The translations under genes were made by a program, and so were the position numbers. Shown piece after piece: positions 27,147 through 37,376 of a stretch of DNA of 64,000 nt (the first letter of the stretch is position 1; every line of letters starts with the position of its first letter). Location of the stretch: assembly GCF_003987655.1 (NCBI RefSeq), contig NZ_NGKC01000009.1:1-64000 (forward strand), in the 5' to 3' direction. This stretch comes from Vagococcus acidifermentans (GTDB lineage: Bacteria > Bacillota > Bacilli > Lactobacillales > Vagococcaceae). The notes beneath the pieces were generated by a model that searched no databases, was not told the origin of the DNA, and was given only the letters and a program-made list of their open reading frames with translations.

Positions 27147-29749
27147 GCTATATCTTGCAATCCCTCAATGATGGTCTGCCGCCGCAAATTGCGCGATACA
27201 AACCAGCTGATTACTACGCTTAAAAACAGTGTACAGAATGCTACCGCAAACAAAGAAGTCAACGGATAGTCATATTTTTTCCCAAGAAGGTAGATTTGTG
27301 ACTGCACGTATTGATATCTTGTGATTGGTATCGCCAGCAAGGCACTCAACACCAATGACATTCCCGCAACGATTAAATTTTCAAATACAATTGTCACAAT
27401 CAGACGATTAGTTGTGATACCGATTGCTTTCAACAGGAACAACTCCTGCGTTCGCATCTCAATACGGTATTTCAAGTTATTAATGACATTCGTTATGACT
27501 AACAAGAAGACGACACAAGCAATCCCTATCACATAAACCATCTCTTTACGATAGATAGATTCAAGCTGTGCAATTTCATCAATCAAACTCCGAGCAGTGA
27601 CGTGCTGATTCGCTACAGCTAATTCAATGAGACGCTGTTCCGTTTTTTCTTGTGCTGTCGGTGTCAATTTATCAGCCGCATGTATTGCCAATGACTCATA
27701 AACTGCTTGCGGGACTATCTGTCGAAAGTTATCTTCTGAAGTAATCAGCAGCGGATAACTTTTCTCAAGCAAAGAAACTTGCGGCATATACGGGTAAAAG
27801 ACAACCGCTGATACAACCCATTCTTTTTCCTCAAGCGTTGTCGAGTTCCCGGCAATCAACTGCTCTATGCCAGCGTCTGATAGTTCTTGCCCCACTGCAT
27901 AACGTGTGCGGATTTTATCACCTGCTTGATACGCCATGATTGGTTCTCCGGTCTTAAAAAAACCGACCATCCCTTTCGAGCGCCCATAAGTGCTGGTTGT
28001 GGGCATTGCCAAGATTACTTCATTTCTTTTCAACCCGTCATCAGGTATTTTCCCGCTAATCAGATAATCGGAAAGTTTGGAGAGTGCGGAGTCATTGTAT
28101 CCTTTCAACTTAGTCATAAAAACATCTTCTTGACCATTATTGCCGCTGAGCTGAAATCCATAGTGGGTGACAACATGCTGATTTCTTTCCGCCAAGTAAC
28201 GGCTGTTGCGTGCCACTCCGTCATCTACAACTTGAATCGGCAGCGCTGTTTGTGCATCCACCTCAACAACACTTTTTTCATTCACTACTGCTTGAAATGT
28301 TTGTTTCGTAATTCCTACATAGCTATTTTGATCATCTGTTGCAGTCATAATAAAGTCACTAGTGTAAAAATCTGTCGCTTTTTTGATTTCTTGTTCTTCG
28401 TTGGACAATATCGCTTGATAACTTAAGGCAACAAATAAACTGATGCCAATTGTAAGTGAGAGCAGCATGTAACACGTCGTTTTTATATCTTGAAAAAAAT
28501 ATTTGATGCCCAGCTGCTGATACACAGACAAAAATCTCTGCTTTGCGTTAATCAACGCTACCCGTCGCGCCGACTGCTCAAGTCCTGCGTTGCTGAAAAT
28601 CGTTCCGATTACTGATTGCTGGTTAACTTTTTTCGCACCAATCACGCCAATCATTATAGTTGCCCCCAGCAATAACACGAGACAAAGTATGAGCGGTAGT
28701 ATCGGAACAATCAGCTGGAATGCGTCTGCTTTTCCCCAGAAATATATTTTAATCTGCTGGTCTTTTGACATATGAGTCACTAAGTAAGACAGAAGTATGC
28801 CGAGACCTATTCCCAGCGGATAGCTCACCGCTGCTAACAAACCCAGCTCATACAAAATAATTTTTTGAATTTGCCGTTTTGTCAGGCCTATCGCCCGCAA
28901 AATGCCGAACTGATTTTTCCGAGACATCAACATCATGCGATAAATACCGTATATCACGCTCGCACAAACAAACGTCAACAACAAGCCTATTTGCATGTCT
29001 GATTGCAATGGCTGATGAAATTCATCTTGCCACACATTTTTCCGAATCTGGCTGCGGGGAATGTTAGCTGCTTGAGCAACGGCTGCAATCTTTTTTTCTT
29101 TATTAGTATTTTCAGAAAAAGCTAGAAAAACGGTGAGCACACTGCTTCTAGAACTTTCTGGGGCAAGAGCCGTATACAGGTCGATCGCACCTGAACGTTT
29201 GTTCAATGCTAAATCGTTGATGATCCCCACCAGGCGATAGGTCCGGGGCGACTTGTTACCAGTCTCAGCCGCATCAGCGACAGGCAATGTGAACAACTGA
29301 CCGACAACAGGGTTGATACCTAAATTTAACAATGCCCATTTTTCAGCAACAATCTCATCAGACTTTCGTGGCATTCGGCCATCCAGCAGAGCAGACACCG
29401 AAAGAATCGCTTCGTCGGTAGCAGCAATCACCGACCCCCACTGATTTTCTTTTGTCTCAATATAACCGACATAGGACGTCACTCCCAAATGCTTGATACC
29501 AGAAACCTGTTTAATTTTTTTTAGCTGGTCCGCCGACACATTTTCTAATTGATAGTCAATATCTGAATAAATAAACAAATTCTGCTTCTCAATAATACGC
29601 TGATTGGTATGTGTCAATGTAATAATACTAACAAGCAGCGCGACTGTCAGGAGGAAACTAAAAAACAATGCGAGTGTATGTTTCTTGTAACGCTTAAAAA
29701 AACGAATAGTCAGGCCTAGTAACATGAATTGACTGTTACTTGCTATCAT
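27143..29749 (-). CDS. ABC transporter permease, two FtsX domains
   Basis: An 868-residue MacB/FtsX-type permease. There is an N-terminal TM (~28-48), an outer domain, a TM cluster (~255-375), a second TM (~425-445) with outer domain, and three C-terminal TMs (~735-860). FtsX signatures: GILRAIGLTKRQIQKIILYE (first half) and ELFLLKAIGITTNRLIVTIV (second half). It works with the ATPase encoded just upstream; their frames overlap by 14 nt. Such systems export or sense peptides, antimicrobials or lipoproteins. Neighbouring response regulator and kinase suggest a stress-sensing transporter. Confidence 0.88.
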   Translation of the reverse strand: MIASNSQFMLLGLTIRFFKRYKKHTLALFFSFLLTVALLVSIITLTHTNQRIIEKQNLFIYSDIDYQLENVSADQLKKIKQVSGIKHLGVTSYVGYIETKENQWGSVIAATDEAILSVSALLDGRMPRKSDEIVAEKWALLNLGINPVVGQLFTLPVADAAETGNKSPRTYRLVGIINDLALNKRSGAIDLYTALAPESSRSSVLTVFLAFSENTNKEKKIAAVAQAANIPRSQIRKNVWQDEFHQPLQSDMQIGLLLTFVCASVIYGIYRMMLMSRKNQFGILRAIGLTKRQIQKIILYELGLLAAVSYPLGIGLGILLSYLVTHMSKDQQIKIYFWGKADAFQLIVPILPLILCLVLLLGATIMIGVIGAKKVNQQSVIGTIFSNAGLEQSARRVALINAKQRFLSVYQQLGIKYFFQDIKTTCYMLLSLTIGISLFVALSYQAILSNEEQEIKKATDFYTSDFIMTATDDQNSYVGITKQTFQAVVNEKSVVEVDAQTALPIQVVDDGVARNSRYLAERNQHVVTHYGFQLSGNNGQEDVFMTKLKGYNDSALSKLSDYLISGKIPDDGLKRNEVILAMPTTSTYGRSKGMVGFFKTGEPIMAYQAGDKIRTRYAVGQELSDAGIEQLIAGNSTTLEEKEWVVSAVVFYPYMPQVSLLEKSYPLLITSEDNFRQIVPQAVYESLAIHAADKLTPTAQEKTEQRLIELAVANQHVTARSLIDEIAQLESIYRKEMVYVIGIACVVFLLVITNVINNLKYRIEMRTQELFLLKAIGITTNRLIVTIVFENLIVAGMSLVLSALLAIPITRYQYVQSQIYLLGKKYDYPLTSLFAVAFCTLFLSVVISWFVSRNLRRQTIIEGLQDIA

Positions 29750-30428
29750 TTTCTTTTAACCTTTCTGATACGAGCTGACCATCTTCAAGCCGGAGAATTC
29801 TATCAGCAAGCTGAGCAGCCTCCTCGTTATGAGTAATCATTACAATGGTCTGACCAAACTCCTGATTTGTTTTCCGCAAAAGGCTTAAAACCTCTTGACT
29901 GGTTTTCGAGTCCAGATTACCGGTTGGTTCATCGGCAAGAATAATCGCCGGTTTTGTTGCCAGCGCCCGCGCAATAGCAACCCGCTGCTGCTGACCGCCA
30001 GATAAATTATTCGGGAATTCGTGCTTTTTTTCTTCCAGACCGAGCAATTGAACAATCCGCTCAAGATAAGCAGTATCCACGACTCTGCTATCCAATCTAA
30101 CTGGAATGATGATATTTTCCCATGCTGTCAGCATAGGTACTAAATTAAACTTTTGGAAAACAAAGCCGATGTTGCGCCGACGAAAAATTGTTAGTTCTTC
30201 ATCATTCAAATCTGCCAAATTTTTTCCATAAATCACTACTTTTCCGCTAGTCGGATAATCAAGTCCTCCTAAAATATGAAGTAACGTTGATTTCCCGCTG
30301 CCGCTTGTCCCTACAATCGCAATAAACTCGCCATCATTAATAGTCAGACTGATACCTCTAAGTGCCTGAACAGCTGTCTCTCCTTCTCCAAAAATTTTTT
30401 TGACAGCTGTTGTTTTTACAATTATCAT
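29736..30428 (-). CDS. ABC transporter ATP-binding protein (MacB/LolD type)
   Basis: A 230-residue ATPase. Walker A is GTSGSGKST, the signature [17 protein letters not shown], Walker [12 protein letters not shown], and MITHNEEAA the H-loop. The Q-loop is [18 protein letters not shown], typical of FtsX-permease partners. I start it at the ATG at 30428 (MIIVKTTA) because GAGGTGGGAG lies just upstream; the ATG at 30443 overlaps that SD. It overlaps the permease start and follows the kinase gene after about 90 nt. Confidence 0.92.
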   Translation of the reverse strand: MIIVKTTAVKKIFGEGETAVQALRGISLTINDGEFIAIVGTSGSGKSTLLHILGGLDYPTSGKVVIYGKNLADLNDEELTIFRRRNIGFVFQKFNLVPMLTAWENIIIPVRLDSRVVDTAYLERIVQLLGLEEKKHEFPNNLSGGQQQRVAIARALATKPAIILADEPTGNLDSKTSQEVLSLLRKTNQEFGQTIVMITHNEEAAQLADRILRLEDGQLVSERLKENDSK

Positions 30429-30521
30429 TTTCTCCCACCTCATTACATAGTGCCGGCCATATTCACTATATCAAGCACTTCTCTCAATCACGTATCTGAA
30501 AAGTATCAAAACTGACAGAAT

Positions 30522-31424
30522 TCAATCATTGGGAAGGAAGACAGAAAACACAGCACCATGATTCTCCTTTGAAGAAACCCGAATATATCCACCCTGCGCT
30601 TTCATAATTTGTCTTGCAAGCGATAACCCCACGCCAATCCCATCCGTTTCAGCGGCAGAGTCACTACGGTAAAACCTCTGGAAAATAAGGTTTTGTTCCT
30701 CCTCGGCAATCCCTGGGCCATCATCTGCAATACAAATCTTTGAAAATAACGAATAGCTGACCGCTGATACTTTAACTTTCCCGCCTGCTGCACTATATTT
30801 AAGTGCATTATCCACTATGTTAGCAAGTGCTTCACCCGTCCATTTTTTATCAAACAACGCGGTACTGTCAGTTGGTTCAATCCTCAATGTCACCCCGCGT
30901 CGCTCGGCTACGGACTGAAATTGCAACTGCAGCGCAGTAAACAGCGGCTGTACGGGCTGCTGTTTCAAGACCGGTTGTATGACACCGTTTTCCATCCGTG
31001 ACATTTTAACGAGCGTTTTTATCAAGAAATCCAGTTTTTCCGCTTGTTGGTGAATTAATGATATTCTGTCACACTGTCCCGCTTCCGTTTCCTTCAGCAA
31101 TTCTGAATAAAGGACAATGTTAGAAATAGGTGTCGTACACTGATGCGAAACATCTGATATCAAACGCTGCATGCTTTCTTTCTGTTCCGCAAGCTTAGTT
31201 GAAATAACTCTGGAACGCATCAGATACATATATAGACTATTTTCCAACGAAGACAACTTCGTCTCCTCCAAACTGTTAAGTTGGAGTGTCCCATTAGCCG
31301 CTGATGCAACCATCGTTTGCAAGTTATCAATCAATTCATTTTCTCTCTTTTTATGAACGAATCTTTGCCAAATAAGGCTCATCCCCATTACCAAAGCAGC
31401 CACAACAAACATCAGCGGCATCAT
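30522..31424 (-). CDS. Sensor histidine kinase, one membrane segment, small
   Basis: A 300-residue kinase with one N-terminal TM (LMFVVAALVMGMSLIWQRF) and almost no outer domain. The H-box is SDVSHQCTTPISNI: the phospho-accepting His is followed by QCTTP rather than the usual ELRTP. N-box (NIVDNALKYS), G1 (DDGPGI), F-box (IFQRFYRS) and G2 (GIGVGLSLARQI) are intact. With no sensory domain it may read its signal through the ABC permease. The ATG at 31424 follows GGGAGG; it overlaps the response-regulator stop. Confidence 0.9.
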   Translation of the reverse strand: MMPLMFVVAALVMGMSLIWQRFVHKKRENELIDNLQTMVASAANGTLQLNSLEETKLSSLENSLYMYLMRSRVISTKLAEQKESMQRLISDVSHQCTTPISNIVLYSELLKETEAGQCDRISLIHQQAEKLDFLIKTLVKMSRMENGVIQPVLKQQPVQPLFTALQLQFQSVAERRGVTLRIEPTDSTALFDKKWTGEALANIVDNALKYSAAGGKVKVSAVSYSLFSKICIADDGPGIAEEEQNLIFQRFYRSDSAAETDGIGVGLSLARQIMKAQGGYIRVSSKENHGAVFSVFLPND

Positions 31425-32095
31425 TTTTCTACCTCCCACATATAACCAATCCCATATACCGTTTTAATACACTGGACATCAGCGGGGTGTCGCTTTAATT
31501 TATCACGGAGACGTTTGACCACCACCGTCAAAGCATGCGCCTCAACATACTCATGGTCTTCAGACCAAATGCTGTCAATCAAGTCATCACGCTTCACAAT
31601 CGTCCCGCGATTTTGAATGAGCAAATGAAGCAGCTTTTGTTCTGTTTTACTTAATTCGACCGGTTTATTGTGAACAGTAAACAACATTTTTCTAAAATCA
31701 AAATTAAAGTTTTCTGTTTTGTATTGATCAACCGTTTTGTTTTTCCTTAATTGAACTGCGACTCTCGCTCTCAATACCATCAAACTGAACGGCTTGGTCA
31801 CATAGTCATTCGCACCTGCTTCAAGACCAATTACAATATCTGATTCCATATGATTAGCAGTAATAATAATAATCGGAAAATCATATTGATAGCGCACTTC
31901 CCGCAGAAAGGACATCCCTTGACCATCTGGAAGGTTCAAATCAAGAAGCAGCAAATCAACCTCTTCATGCAACAATATATGCCGTGCCTCAGCTATTTTC
32001 CGACATTGAAAAAAATGTTTGTTTCCGTCGTCAAGCGCAATTTTTATTCCTTCATTCAAATTGACATCATCTTCTAAAATAACAATATTGGCCAT
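31421..32095 (-). CDS. OmpR/PhoB-family response regulator
   Basis: A 224-residue regulator. The receiver has the acidic pocket (VILEDD), phospho-acceptor Asp in LLLLDLNLPDG (~54), Thr/Ser in IIITANH, and Lys in YVTKPFS. The C-terminal winged helix (LSKTEQKLLHLLIQNRG...VKRLRDKLKRHPADVQCIKTVYGIGYMW) is of OmpR type. Overlap with the kinase gene shows co-translation. Likely to control the ABC genes behind it. Confidence 0.93.
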   Translation of the reverse strand: MANIVILEDDVNLNEGIKIALDDGNKHFFQCRKIAEARHILLHEEVDLLLLDLNLPDGQGMSFLREVRYQYDFPIIIITANHMESDIVIGLEAGANDYVTKPFSLMVLRARVAVQLRKNKTVDQYKTENFNFDFRKMLFTVHNKPVELSKTEQKLLHLLIQNRGTIVKRDDLIDSIWSEDHEYVEAHALTVVVKRLRDKLKRHPADVQCIKTVYGIGYMWEVEK

Positions 32096-32174
32096 ACAAA
32101 TCCCCCTTTTTTTATGAATGTCTTGAATTTATTTTACGTGACGGCTTTGAAAAAAGCTATCCCCTCTAGAATGC

Positions 32175-32210
32175 AAAAAAAAGATAAAGAGACACGCTCT
32201 TTATCTTTTT
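32175..32210 (-). terminator. Terminator of nrnA
   Basis: AAAAGATAAAGAG (32179-32191) and its complement (32197-32209) form a perfect stem followed on the reverse strand by a U-run. The nrnA stop codon lies in the stem. Confidence 0.85.
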
Positions 32211-33168
32211 ACGCATTTTCCGAAAGATACGCCTTTACCAGTTCTTGAATTTCCTGGTACACTTTCTCGACTCCTGCCATATCTTTGGCATTAGCACCGC
32301 TGGCTAGAGGATGTCCGCCGCCGTGATGGCGTTTTGCCAGTTCGTTGATGACCGGCCCTTTAGAGCGCAGACGAATCCGGAAATACCCTTCCGGCTGCTG
32401 CACAAAGATTCCCCATGCGACAACGCCTTTGACTTGTCCAATCAGTGGAATCAGTGCAGAGGTTTCCGAGTCCTCGACACCATACTTGGTCAAAATATCC
32501 TGAGTCAGCACCACCATGCCGGCCCCATGCTCGTCAATCGTCATATTTTCCCAGACATAGCCTGACAAATGTGCCACATTGACCGTAATTTCTTCCATCC
32601 GCCGGCATAACCGGGTCGCATCAAACTGATAACCCCGCAGCTCGGCAGCAATCTCCAGTGTACGGGCAGTCGTCGCAGGGTACAGGAAGCGTCCCGTATC
32701 ACCGACGATACCGGCATACAATAGACGTGCCGCTTCATCCGTCATCTGCAATTCATCAGCAAACATCAAAAAGAATTCATAAATCATTTCACTTGTGCTG
32801 CTCGCCCGCGTATTGACCCACGATAAATCACCATAGGGCTCATCGTCCGGGTGGTGATCGATTTTAATCAGTTTTTCGGCTAATTTATAGCGGCTGTCGC
32901 TAATGCGCGGCGCATTGGCTGTGTCAGTAACAATCACCAGTGCTCCCTGATACACCTCATCGCTGATTTCGTCCATCGTAATCAAATAGTCCAAATCATG
33001 AACCGAACCGCCTGTCTGGTAAATCTTTTTTTCCGGGAAAGTGGCCCGCAATATCTCCGCCAGCCCCCCCTGCGACCCCAACGCATCCGGGTCCGGACTT
33101 TTATGACGCTGAATGATGATTGTATCATACGCTTTGATTGTCTTTAATATATCGATTCTAACTCCCAC
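32209..33168 (-). CDS. nrnA: DHH-family NrnA-like oligoribonuclease / pAp phosphatase
   Basis: A 319-residue DHH-DHHA1 phosphoesterase. Metal-binding motifs: HKSPDPDALGSQ (~25-35), DTANAPR (~82), the DHHPDDE signature (~103), and VGDTGRF; the DHHA1 domain has GGGHPLASGA (~285). NrnA degrades short RNAs and dephosphorylates 3'-phosphoadenosine 5'-phosphate. The other nanoRNase type is absent from this window. It lies 14 nt behind the YtoI-like gene in the same operon. Confidence 0.92.
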   Translation of the reverse strand: MGVRIDILKTIKAYDTIIIQRHKSPDPDALGSQGGLAEILRATFPEKKIYQTGGSVHDLDYLITMDEISDEVYQGALVIVTDTANAPRISDSRYKLAEKLIKIDHHPDDEPYGDLSWVNTRASSTSEMIYEFFLMFADELQMTDEAARLLYAGIVGDTGRFLYPATTARTLEIAAELRGYQFDATRLCRRMEEITVNVAHLSGYVWENMTIDEHGAGMVVLTQDILTKYGVEDSETSALIPLIGQVKGVVAWGIFVQQPEGYFRIRLRSKGPVINELAKRHHGGGHPLASGANAKDMAGVEKVYQEIQELVKAYLSENA

Positions 33169-33182
33169 TACAACTGCCTCCT

Positions 33183-34532
33183 CTAGGGCTTCTCCATCAA
33201 CTGACTAAGAACGACTGCCTTAGCCACCAAGATATTCTCAATAAACACTTCAATATCCAGTTTTGCTGAACGTCGTCCCATCTCCAAGATGCGCGGACGG
33301 ATTTCCACATCACTTTCAATCTGAATCAATTTGAAATAGTATAAACTCACCTGTTCCACAACAGAGTTCTTGCGGTGATTTTTGAACATCGCCCGGTGGC
33401 TGACCTCGGCAATGATTTCGCTCAGCACACCAAACGCCATCGTCCCCATGCCGCTGACCATCTGGGGCGACACATTGAACGTATAAACCGACTCTTGGGA
33501 CTGTCCGTTGCCGGCTGGTTCCTTTTCGATAATTTCCGCAGCTATCTCATCGGAAATAGTATTGGCGACTTGCGGCTGCTTCTGAGCCAGCTGCATCGCC
33601 TTCATCACATCCTGACGGGAAACAATCCCAATCAGTGTCAAATCATCTTCCACCACCGGCATGACTTCAAGACCATCCCAAATCATCATGTGCCCCACAC
33701 TGGCCACACTCATGTGCGCCTTGACTTGGCGCGGGTTTTTGGTCATGACTTTGTCGATCGTCTGATGCAGCTGTTTGCCGATGATGTCCTTGGACGTGAC
33801 AATCCCCATCAGCCGTTTCGTCCGGTTGACTACCGGGAACCGCGAGTGATGCGTCGATTGCGCCAGTTTCTGGTAATCCTCAACGGTATCTTTCAAATAC
33901 ATGTAATGCGTCTGGTCCATCGCTGTCTGAATGTCGCCGACCAGCATGATGTCCTTTTTGATCAGCTGATCGCTGATTGCCCGGTTAATCATCGTCGCCA
34001 CTGTGAACGTGTCATAGGTCGTCCGTAAAATAGGCATTTCCACTTCGTCTGCCAGCTGACGAATCTCCTCCGACACGTCGAATCCGCCAGTCAAAAGCAC
34101 CGCTGCACCGTTTCTCAAAGCCAGCCGCTGCACTCCTTCCCGGTCACCGACAATCATCAACGAACCGGGTGTGATGTAACGCAGCATGCTTTTTTCTGTC
34201 ATCGCACCGATGATAAATTTATTCAAAATTTTGTCCAGACCTTTATCGCCGCCCAGAACGTCGCCTTCGATAACCTTCACCACTTCTTTGAAGGTCAGTT
34301 TTTCGATGCTTTCCTTCATCTTCCGCTCGATACGAATCGTTCCGACACGTTGAATGGTCGATACAAGGCCGTTCGTTTCTGCCTCCTTGATGGCGCGGTA
34401 AGCAGTCCCTTCGCTGACCTGCAATTCCTTGGCAATGCCTCTAACAGAAATCTTGACACCCACCGGCAAGTTTTCTATATGTTCCAAAATCTGATCGTGT
34501 TTTGTTGCCATCTGTTTCACCAACTTTTCCAA
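33183..34532 (-). CDS. YtoI-like regulator: HTH, DRTGG, two CBS, hot-dog domain
   Basis: A 449-residue multidomain protein. Order: winged HTH (~12-70, VSEGTAYRAIKEAE), DRTGG domain (~75-185), two CBS domains (~190-310, FPVVNRTKRLMGIVTSKDI; VMPVVEDDLTLIGIVSRQDV), and a C-terminal thioesterase-like hot-dog domain (~330-449). CBS pairs usually bind adenosyl ligands; the DRTGG domain and HTH suggest gene control by a metabolite. The B. subtilis homologue is poorly characterised. The gene is co-directional with nrnA, a conserved pairing. Confidence 0.85.
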   Translation of the reverse strand: MEKLVKQMATKHDQILEHIENLPVGVKISVRGIAKELQVSEGTAYRAIKEAETNGLVSTIQRVGTIRIERKMKESIEKLTFKEVVKVIEGDVLGGDKGLDKILNKFIIGAMTEKSMLRYITPGSLMIVGDREGVQRLALRNGAAVLLTGGFDVSEEIRQLADEVEMPILRTTYDTFTVATMINRAISDQLIKKDIMLVGDIQTAMDQTHYMYLKDTVEDYQKLAQSTHHSRFPVVNRTKRLMGIVTSKDIIGKQLHQTIDKVMTKNPRQVKAHMSVASVGHMMIWDGLEVMPVVEDDLTLIGIVSRQDVMKAMQLAQKQPQVANTISDEIAAEIIEKEPAGNGQSQESVYTFNVSPQMVSGMGTMAFGVLSEIIAEVSHRAMFKNHRKNSVVEQVSLYYFKLIQIESDVEIRPRILEMGRRSAKLDIEVFIENILVAKAVVLSQLMEKP

Positions 34533-34723
34533 TCTGTTTTCTATTCGCTCACTACCTGTTTCAACGCATTCTACCTACATTATTCCTTTATCTTAACAGA
34601 ATTTCCGCAAAAAACAACTCTTTCTACACTGTAACAGAAAAAGAAATAACTACCACAGACATGACGACTGTTTTTTTGTCAGAAGGCGTTAATGTGCTGC
34701 GCCCTGATAAGGAAACAACCAAC

Positions 34724-34778
34724 CAAAAAAAACGGACACCCCGACACTGACCTGTGTCTGCTGAGTTGTCCGTTTTTA
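34724..34778 (-). terminator. Terminator of the asd-dapA-rnjB operon
   Basis: AAAACGGACA (34729-34738) and TGTCCGTTTT (34767-34776) pair around an inner GACAC/GTGTC stem; A/T runs flank both sides. Confidence 0.8.
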
Positions 34779-34788
34779 TTGGTCACAC

Positions 34789-36462
34789 TTAATGTTTTTT
34801 CTGATTAACTTCCATAATAACCGGGAGAATCACCGGTCGGCGTTTTGTCTGTTCAAACAAGTATTTGTGAAGCTGGTCTCTGATGTCCTGCTTCAATTTC
34901 GCCCACTCAAAATCTTTGTCGTCAAGACTTTTCGTCACGATTTCTTCGACCATCGAGGCACTTTCTTTCATCAAATCCTTGCTGGCTTTGACATAAACGA
35001 AGCCCCGTGTCGTAATACGCGGTTTGGATACGATTTTTTTCTGTTTGCGGTTGATGGTCACCACTGCAATGAAAATACCGTCTTCTGATAAAATTTTGCG
35101 GTCCCGCAAAACAATGTTGCCGATGTCGCCGATACCCAGTCCGTCAATCAGGACATTGCCCGCCTGAGTGGTACCCGTCATGCGCATTTTGCCTTTTTCA
35201 AATTCGACAATGTCCCCATTGCTTGTGATGAAGATATTCTGATAAGGAATGCCGATCTCATGCGCCAAGTCCGCATGGGCGGCCAGCACCCGGTACTCTC
35301 CCTGTACAGGAATAAAGTATTTCGGCTTCAGCAGATTCATCATCAGTTTTAAATCGTTCTGATTACCGTGACCGGATACTTGCAAGTTGTCAGAAATCGT
35401 TTTGACGACTCCGCCTGCCCGGTAGACCATGTCTTCTGTTTTGGCAACGATTGTTTCCATTGCTATTGACGGGGTCGTGGTGATGTAAATCAAATCGCCT
35501 TCTTGAATGTTGATTGAACGGTGGCGGCGGCTGGCCATTCTCTGCAATGACTTGATAGGCTCGCCCATTCTGCCTGTTTCCAAAATCAACAATTCTTCAG
35601 GACGGTGTTTTTTCATTTGACGTTCATTGATAATCAGCTTGTCGTTAGGCAGTTCCAGTTTTTCCAGACGAATCGCTGTTTTAACGACTTGTTCCAAATC
35701 ATGCCCGGTCAGCACCACTTTGCGGTGAGATTTGTGGGCAGCGTCCAGCACTTCCTGAATCCGCTGGATATTGTTAGCCACACTTGCAACAATGATGCGG
35801 CCGTCCCAGTAGCGCACCGTGTCGTAAACTTCTTCTGCTATCTGGCGTTCGGATGCTGTTTGAATATTGCTTTCCGCATTGGATGAACTGCTCAAAAGCA
35901 CCAGTACGCCTTCGTTGCCGATTTCAGCTAACCGCGAAAAGTTCGTTTGATACATCGGCACCGCACTTTGGTCGAATTTAAAATCGCCCGTATAAACGAT
36001 GTTGCCTTCCACTGTCTTGATAGAGATACCGATTGATTCCGGTATCGTGTGGGTGGTCCGGAAAAAGCTGACTGTGCTGTCTGCAAAATCAATCTCTGTC
36101 TGTTCATCAATTATATGGTAATCTTTAAAATTCTTCGTCGGCGGGTAATTTTTTACGTTGAGTTTTGCCAGCTCGATAGTCAGTTCCGTTCCGAAAACGG
36201 GCACACTGATTTTCTCCAGCAGATACGGCAACGCACCTATCGCATCCGCATGGCCGTGCGACAGGAAAACACCCGCTATCTTGTCTTTGTTCTCATCCAG
36301 ATAAGAAAAGTCAGGGATGACCATGTCAATCCCCAGCTGACTGTCTTCCGGATACTTTAATCCGCAGTCAAGAACAAATATTTCCTGACCGACTTCCACT
36401 ACATAATTATTTTTCCCGTTTTCTCTGACACCACCGAGAGGTACTATTTTTATATGACTCAC
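34789..36462 (-). CDS. rnjB: Ribonuclease J2
   Basis: A ~557-residue metallo-beta-lactamase/beta-CASP RNase. The motif SHGHADAIGALPYLL replaces the HxHxDH of active RNase J1, with Ala where the last His should be; this is the known mark of RNase J2, the weaker partner of J1. The beta-CASP part and C-terminal domain are complete. I prefer a GTG start at 36462, since GAGGTG lies 6 nt upstream; an in-frame GTG at 36471 is possible. A five-codon frame (ATG at 36479) with AGGAGG overlaps this start and may couple translation to dapA. Same asd-dapA-rnjB order as in Bacillus (ymfA). Confidence 0.9.
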   Translation of the reverse strand: MSHIKIVPLGGVRENGKNNYVVEVGQEIFVLDCGLKYPEDSQLGIDMVIPDFSYLDENKDKIAGVFLSHGHADAIGALPYLLEKISVPVFGTELTIELAKLNVKNYPPTKNFKDYHIIDEQTEIDFADSTVSFFRTTHTIPESIGISIKTVEGNIVYTGDFKFDQSAVPMYQTNFSRLAEIGNEGVLVLLSSSSNAESNIQTASERQIAEEVYDTVRYWDGRIIVASVANNIQRIQEVLDAAHKSHRKVVLTGHDLEQVVKTAIRLEKLELPNDKLIINERQMKKHRPEELLILETGRMGEPIKSLQRMASRRHRSINIQEGDLIYITTTPSIAMETIVAKTEDMVYRAGGVVKTISDNLQVSGHGNQNDLKLMMNLLKPKYFIPVQGEYRVLAAHADLAHEIGIPYQNIFITSNGDIVEFEKGKMRMTGTTQAGNVLIDGLGIGDIGNIVLRDRKILSEDGIFIAVVTINRKQKKIVSKPRITTRGFVYVKASKDLMKESASMVEEIVTKSLDDKDFEWAKLKQDIRDQLHKYLFEQTKRRPVILPVIMEVNQKKH

Positions 36463-36487
36463 GTCGTCCACCTCATTAATTTTCCTC

Positions 36488-37360
36488 CTATAAATTTAAT
36501 TCGTTTAATATTCGTTGTGTTTCTTCCGGCGTGCAGGCAACCAAAGGCAATCTTGGCGCCCCCACGTTCAATCCTAAATGATTCAATACAGCTTTCACCG
36601 GCGCCGGTGACGGCACGGAGAAGACTGCTTTATATTTCGGTACAAATTGTCTGTGAATCCGGCCAGCTTTTTCAAGGTCGCCTGCTTCAAGCGCCTGATA
36701 AATCTCGTAAAGGTCATCGCCGGCTACGTGGCTTGCTACCGAAATGATGCCGTTGCCGCCGATGGAGCGGGCTGCCATCGCCATGCCGTCTTCGCCTGAG
36801 TAAACCAGAAAATCAGCCGGTGCCTGTTCGATAATCTCCGAAATGGCATCCAAGCCGTGGCATTCCTTGACGCCGATGACATTCGGCAATTCTGCCAGTC
36901 TGAGTGTCGTTGCCACTTCCATGTTAGCCACCGTTCTCCCCGGTACATTGTACAACATGACCGGCAGGCTGCTCGCTTCCGCAATCGCTTTGAAGTGCTG
37001 ATAGAGCCCTTCTTGGCTCGGTTTATTATAATATGGAACGACGCATAATCCCGCAGCGACGCCTTCGATTTCTGCAACTTTTTTTGCAAATGCCACCGAT
37101 TCAGCCGTATTGTTGCTGCCGACACCGCACACGATCGGTACGCGTCCATCAACAATCTTGACTGTTTCCTTGAACAATTTCAGTTTTTCTTCTTCGGACA
37201 GAGTAGGCGATTCGCCAGTTGTACCAGAGACAATCAGACCTTCTGTATGATGTTCCAGCAAATATTCGATTAAATCCGGCAACACCTCAAAGTTAACCGC
37301 GCCGTTTTCATCAAACGGGGTTATCATCGCTGTTAAAATGGTCGCATCTTTTAGTTCCAT
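36488..37360 (-). CDS. dapA: 4-hydroxy-tetrahydrodipicolinate synthase
   Basis: A 290-residue DapA of the lysine/diaminopimelate pathway, condensing aspartate semialdehyde with pyruvate. The signature [13 protein letters not shown] (~46-58) and the Schiff-base Lys in VIGVKECHG (~161-169) with upstream YNVPGRT (~137-143, catalytic Tyr) are present. It lies 16 nt behind asd, which makes its substrate, and before rnjB. No lysine riboswitch was recognised ahead of the operon. Confidence 0.96.
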   Translation of the reverse strand: MELKDATILTAMITPFDENGAVNFEVLPDLIEYLLEHHTEGLIVSGTTGESPTLSEEEKLKLFKETVKIVDGRVPIVCGVGSNNTAESVAFAKKVAEIEGVAAGLCVVPYYNKPSQEGLYQHFKAIAEASSLPVMLYNVPGRTVANMEVATTLRLAELPNVIGVKECHGLDAISEIIEQAPADFLVYSGEDGMAMAARSIGGNGIISVASHVAGDDLYEIYQALEAGDLEKAGRIHRQFVPKYKAVFSVPSPAPVKAVLNHLGLNVGAPRLPLVACTPEETQRILNELNL

Positions 37361-37376
37361 GTATATTCTCTCCTAA

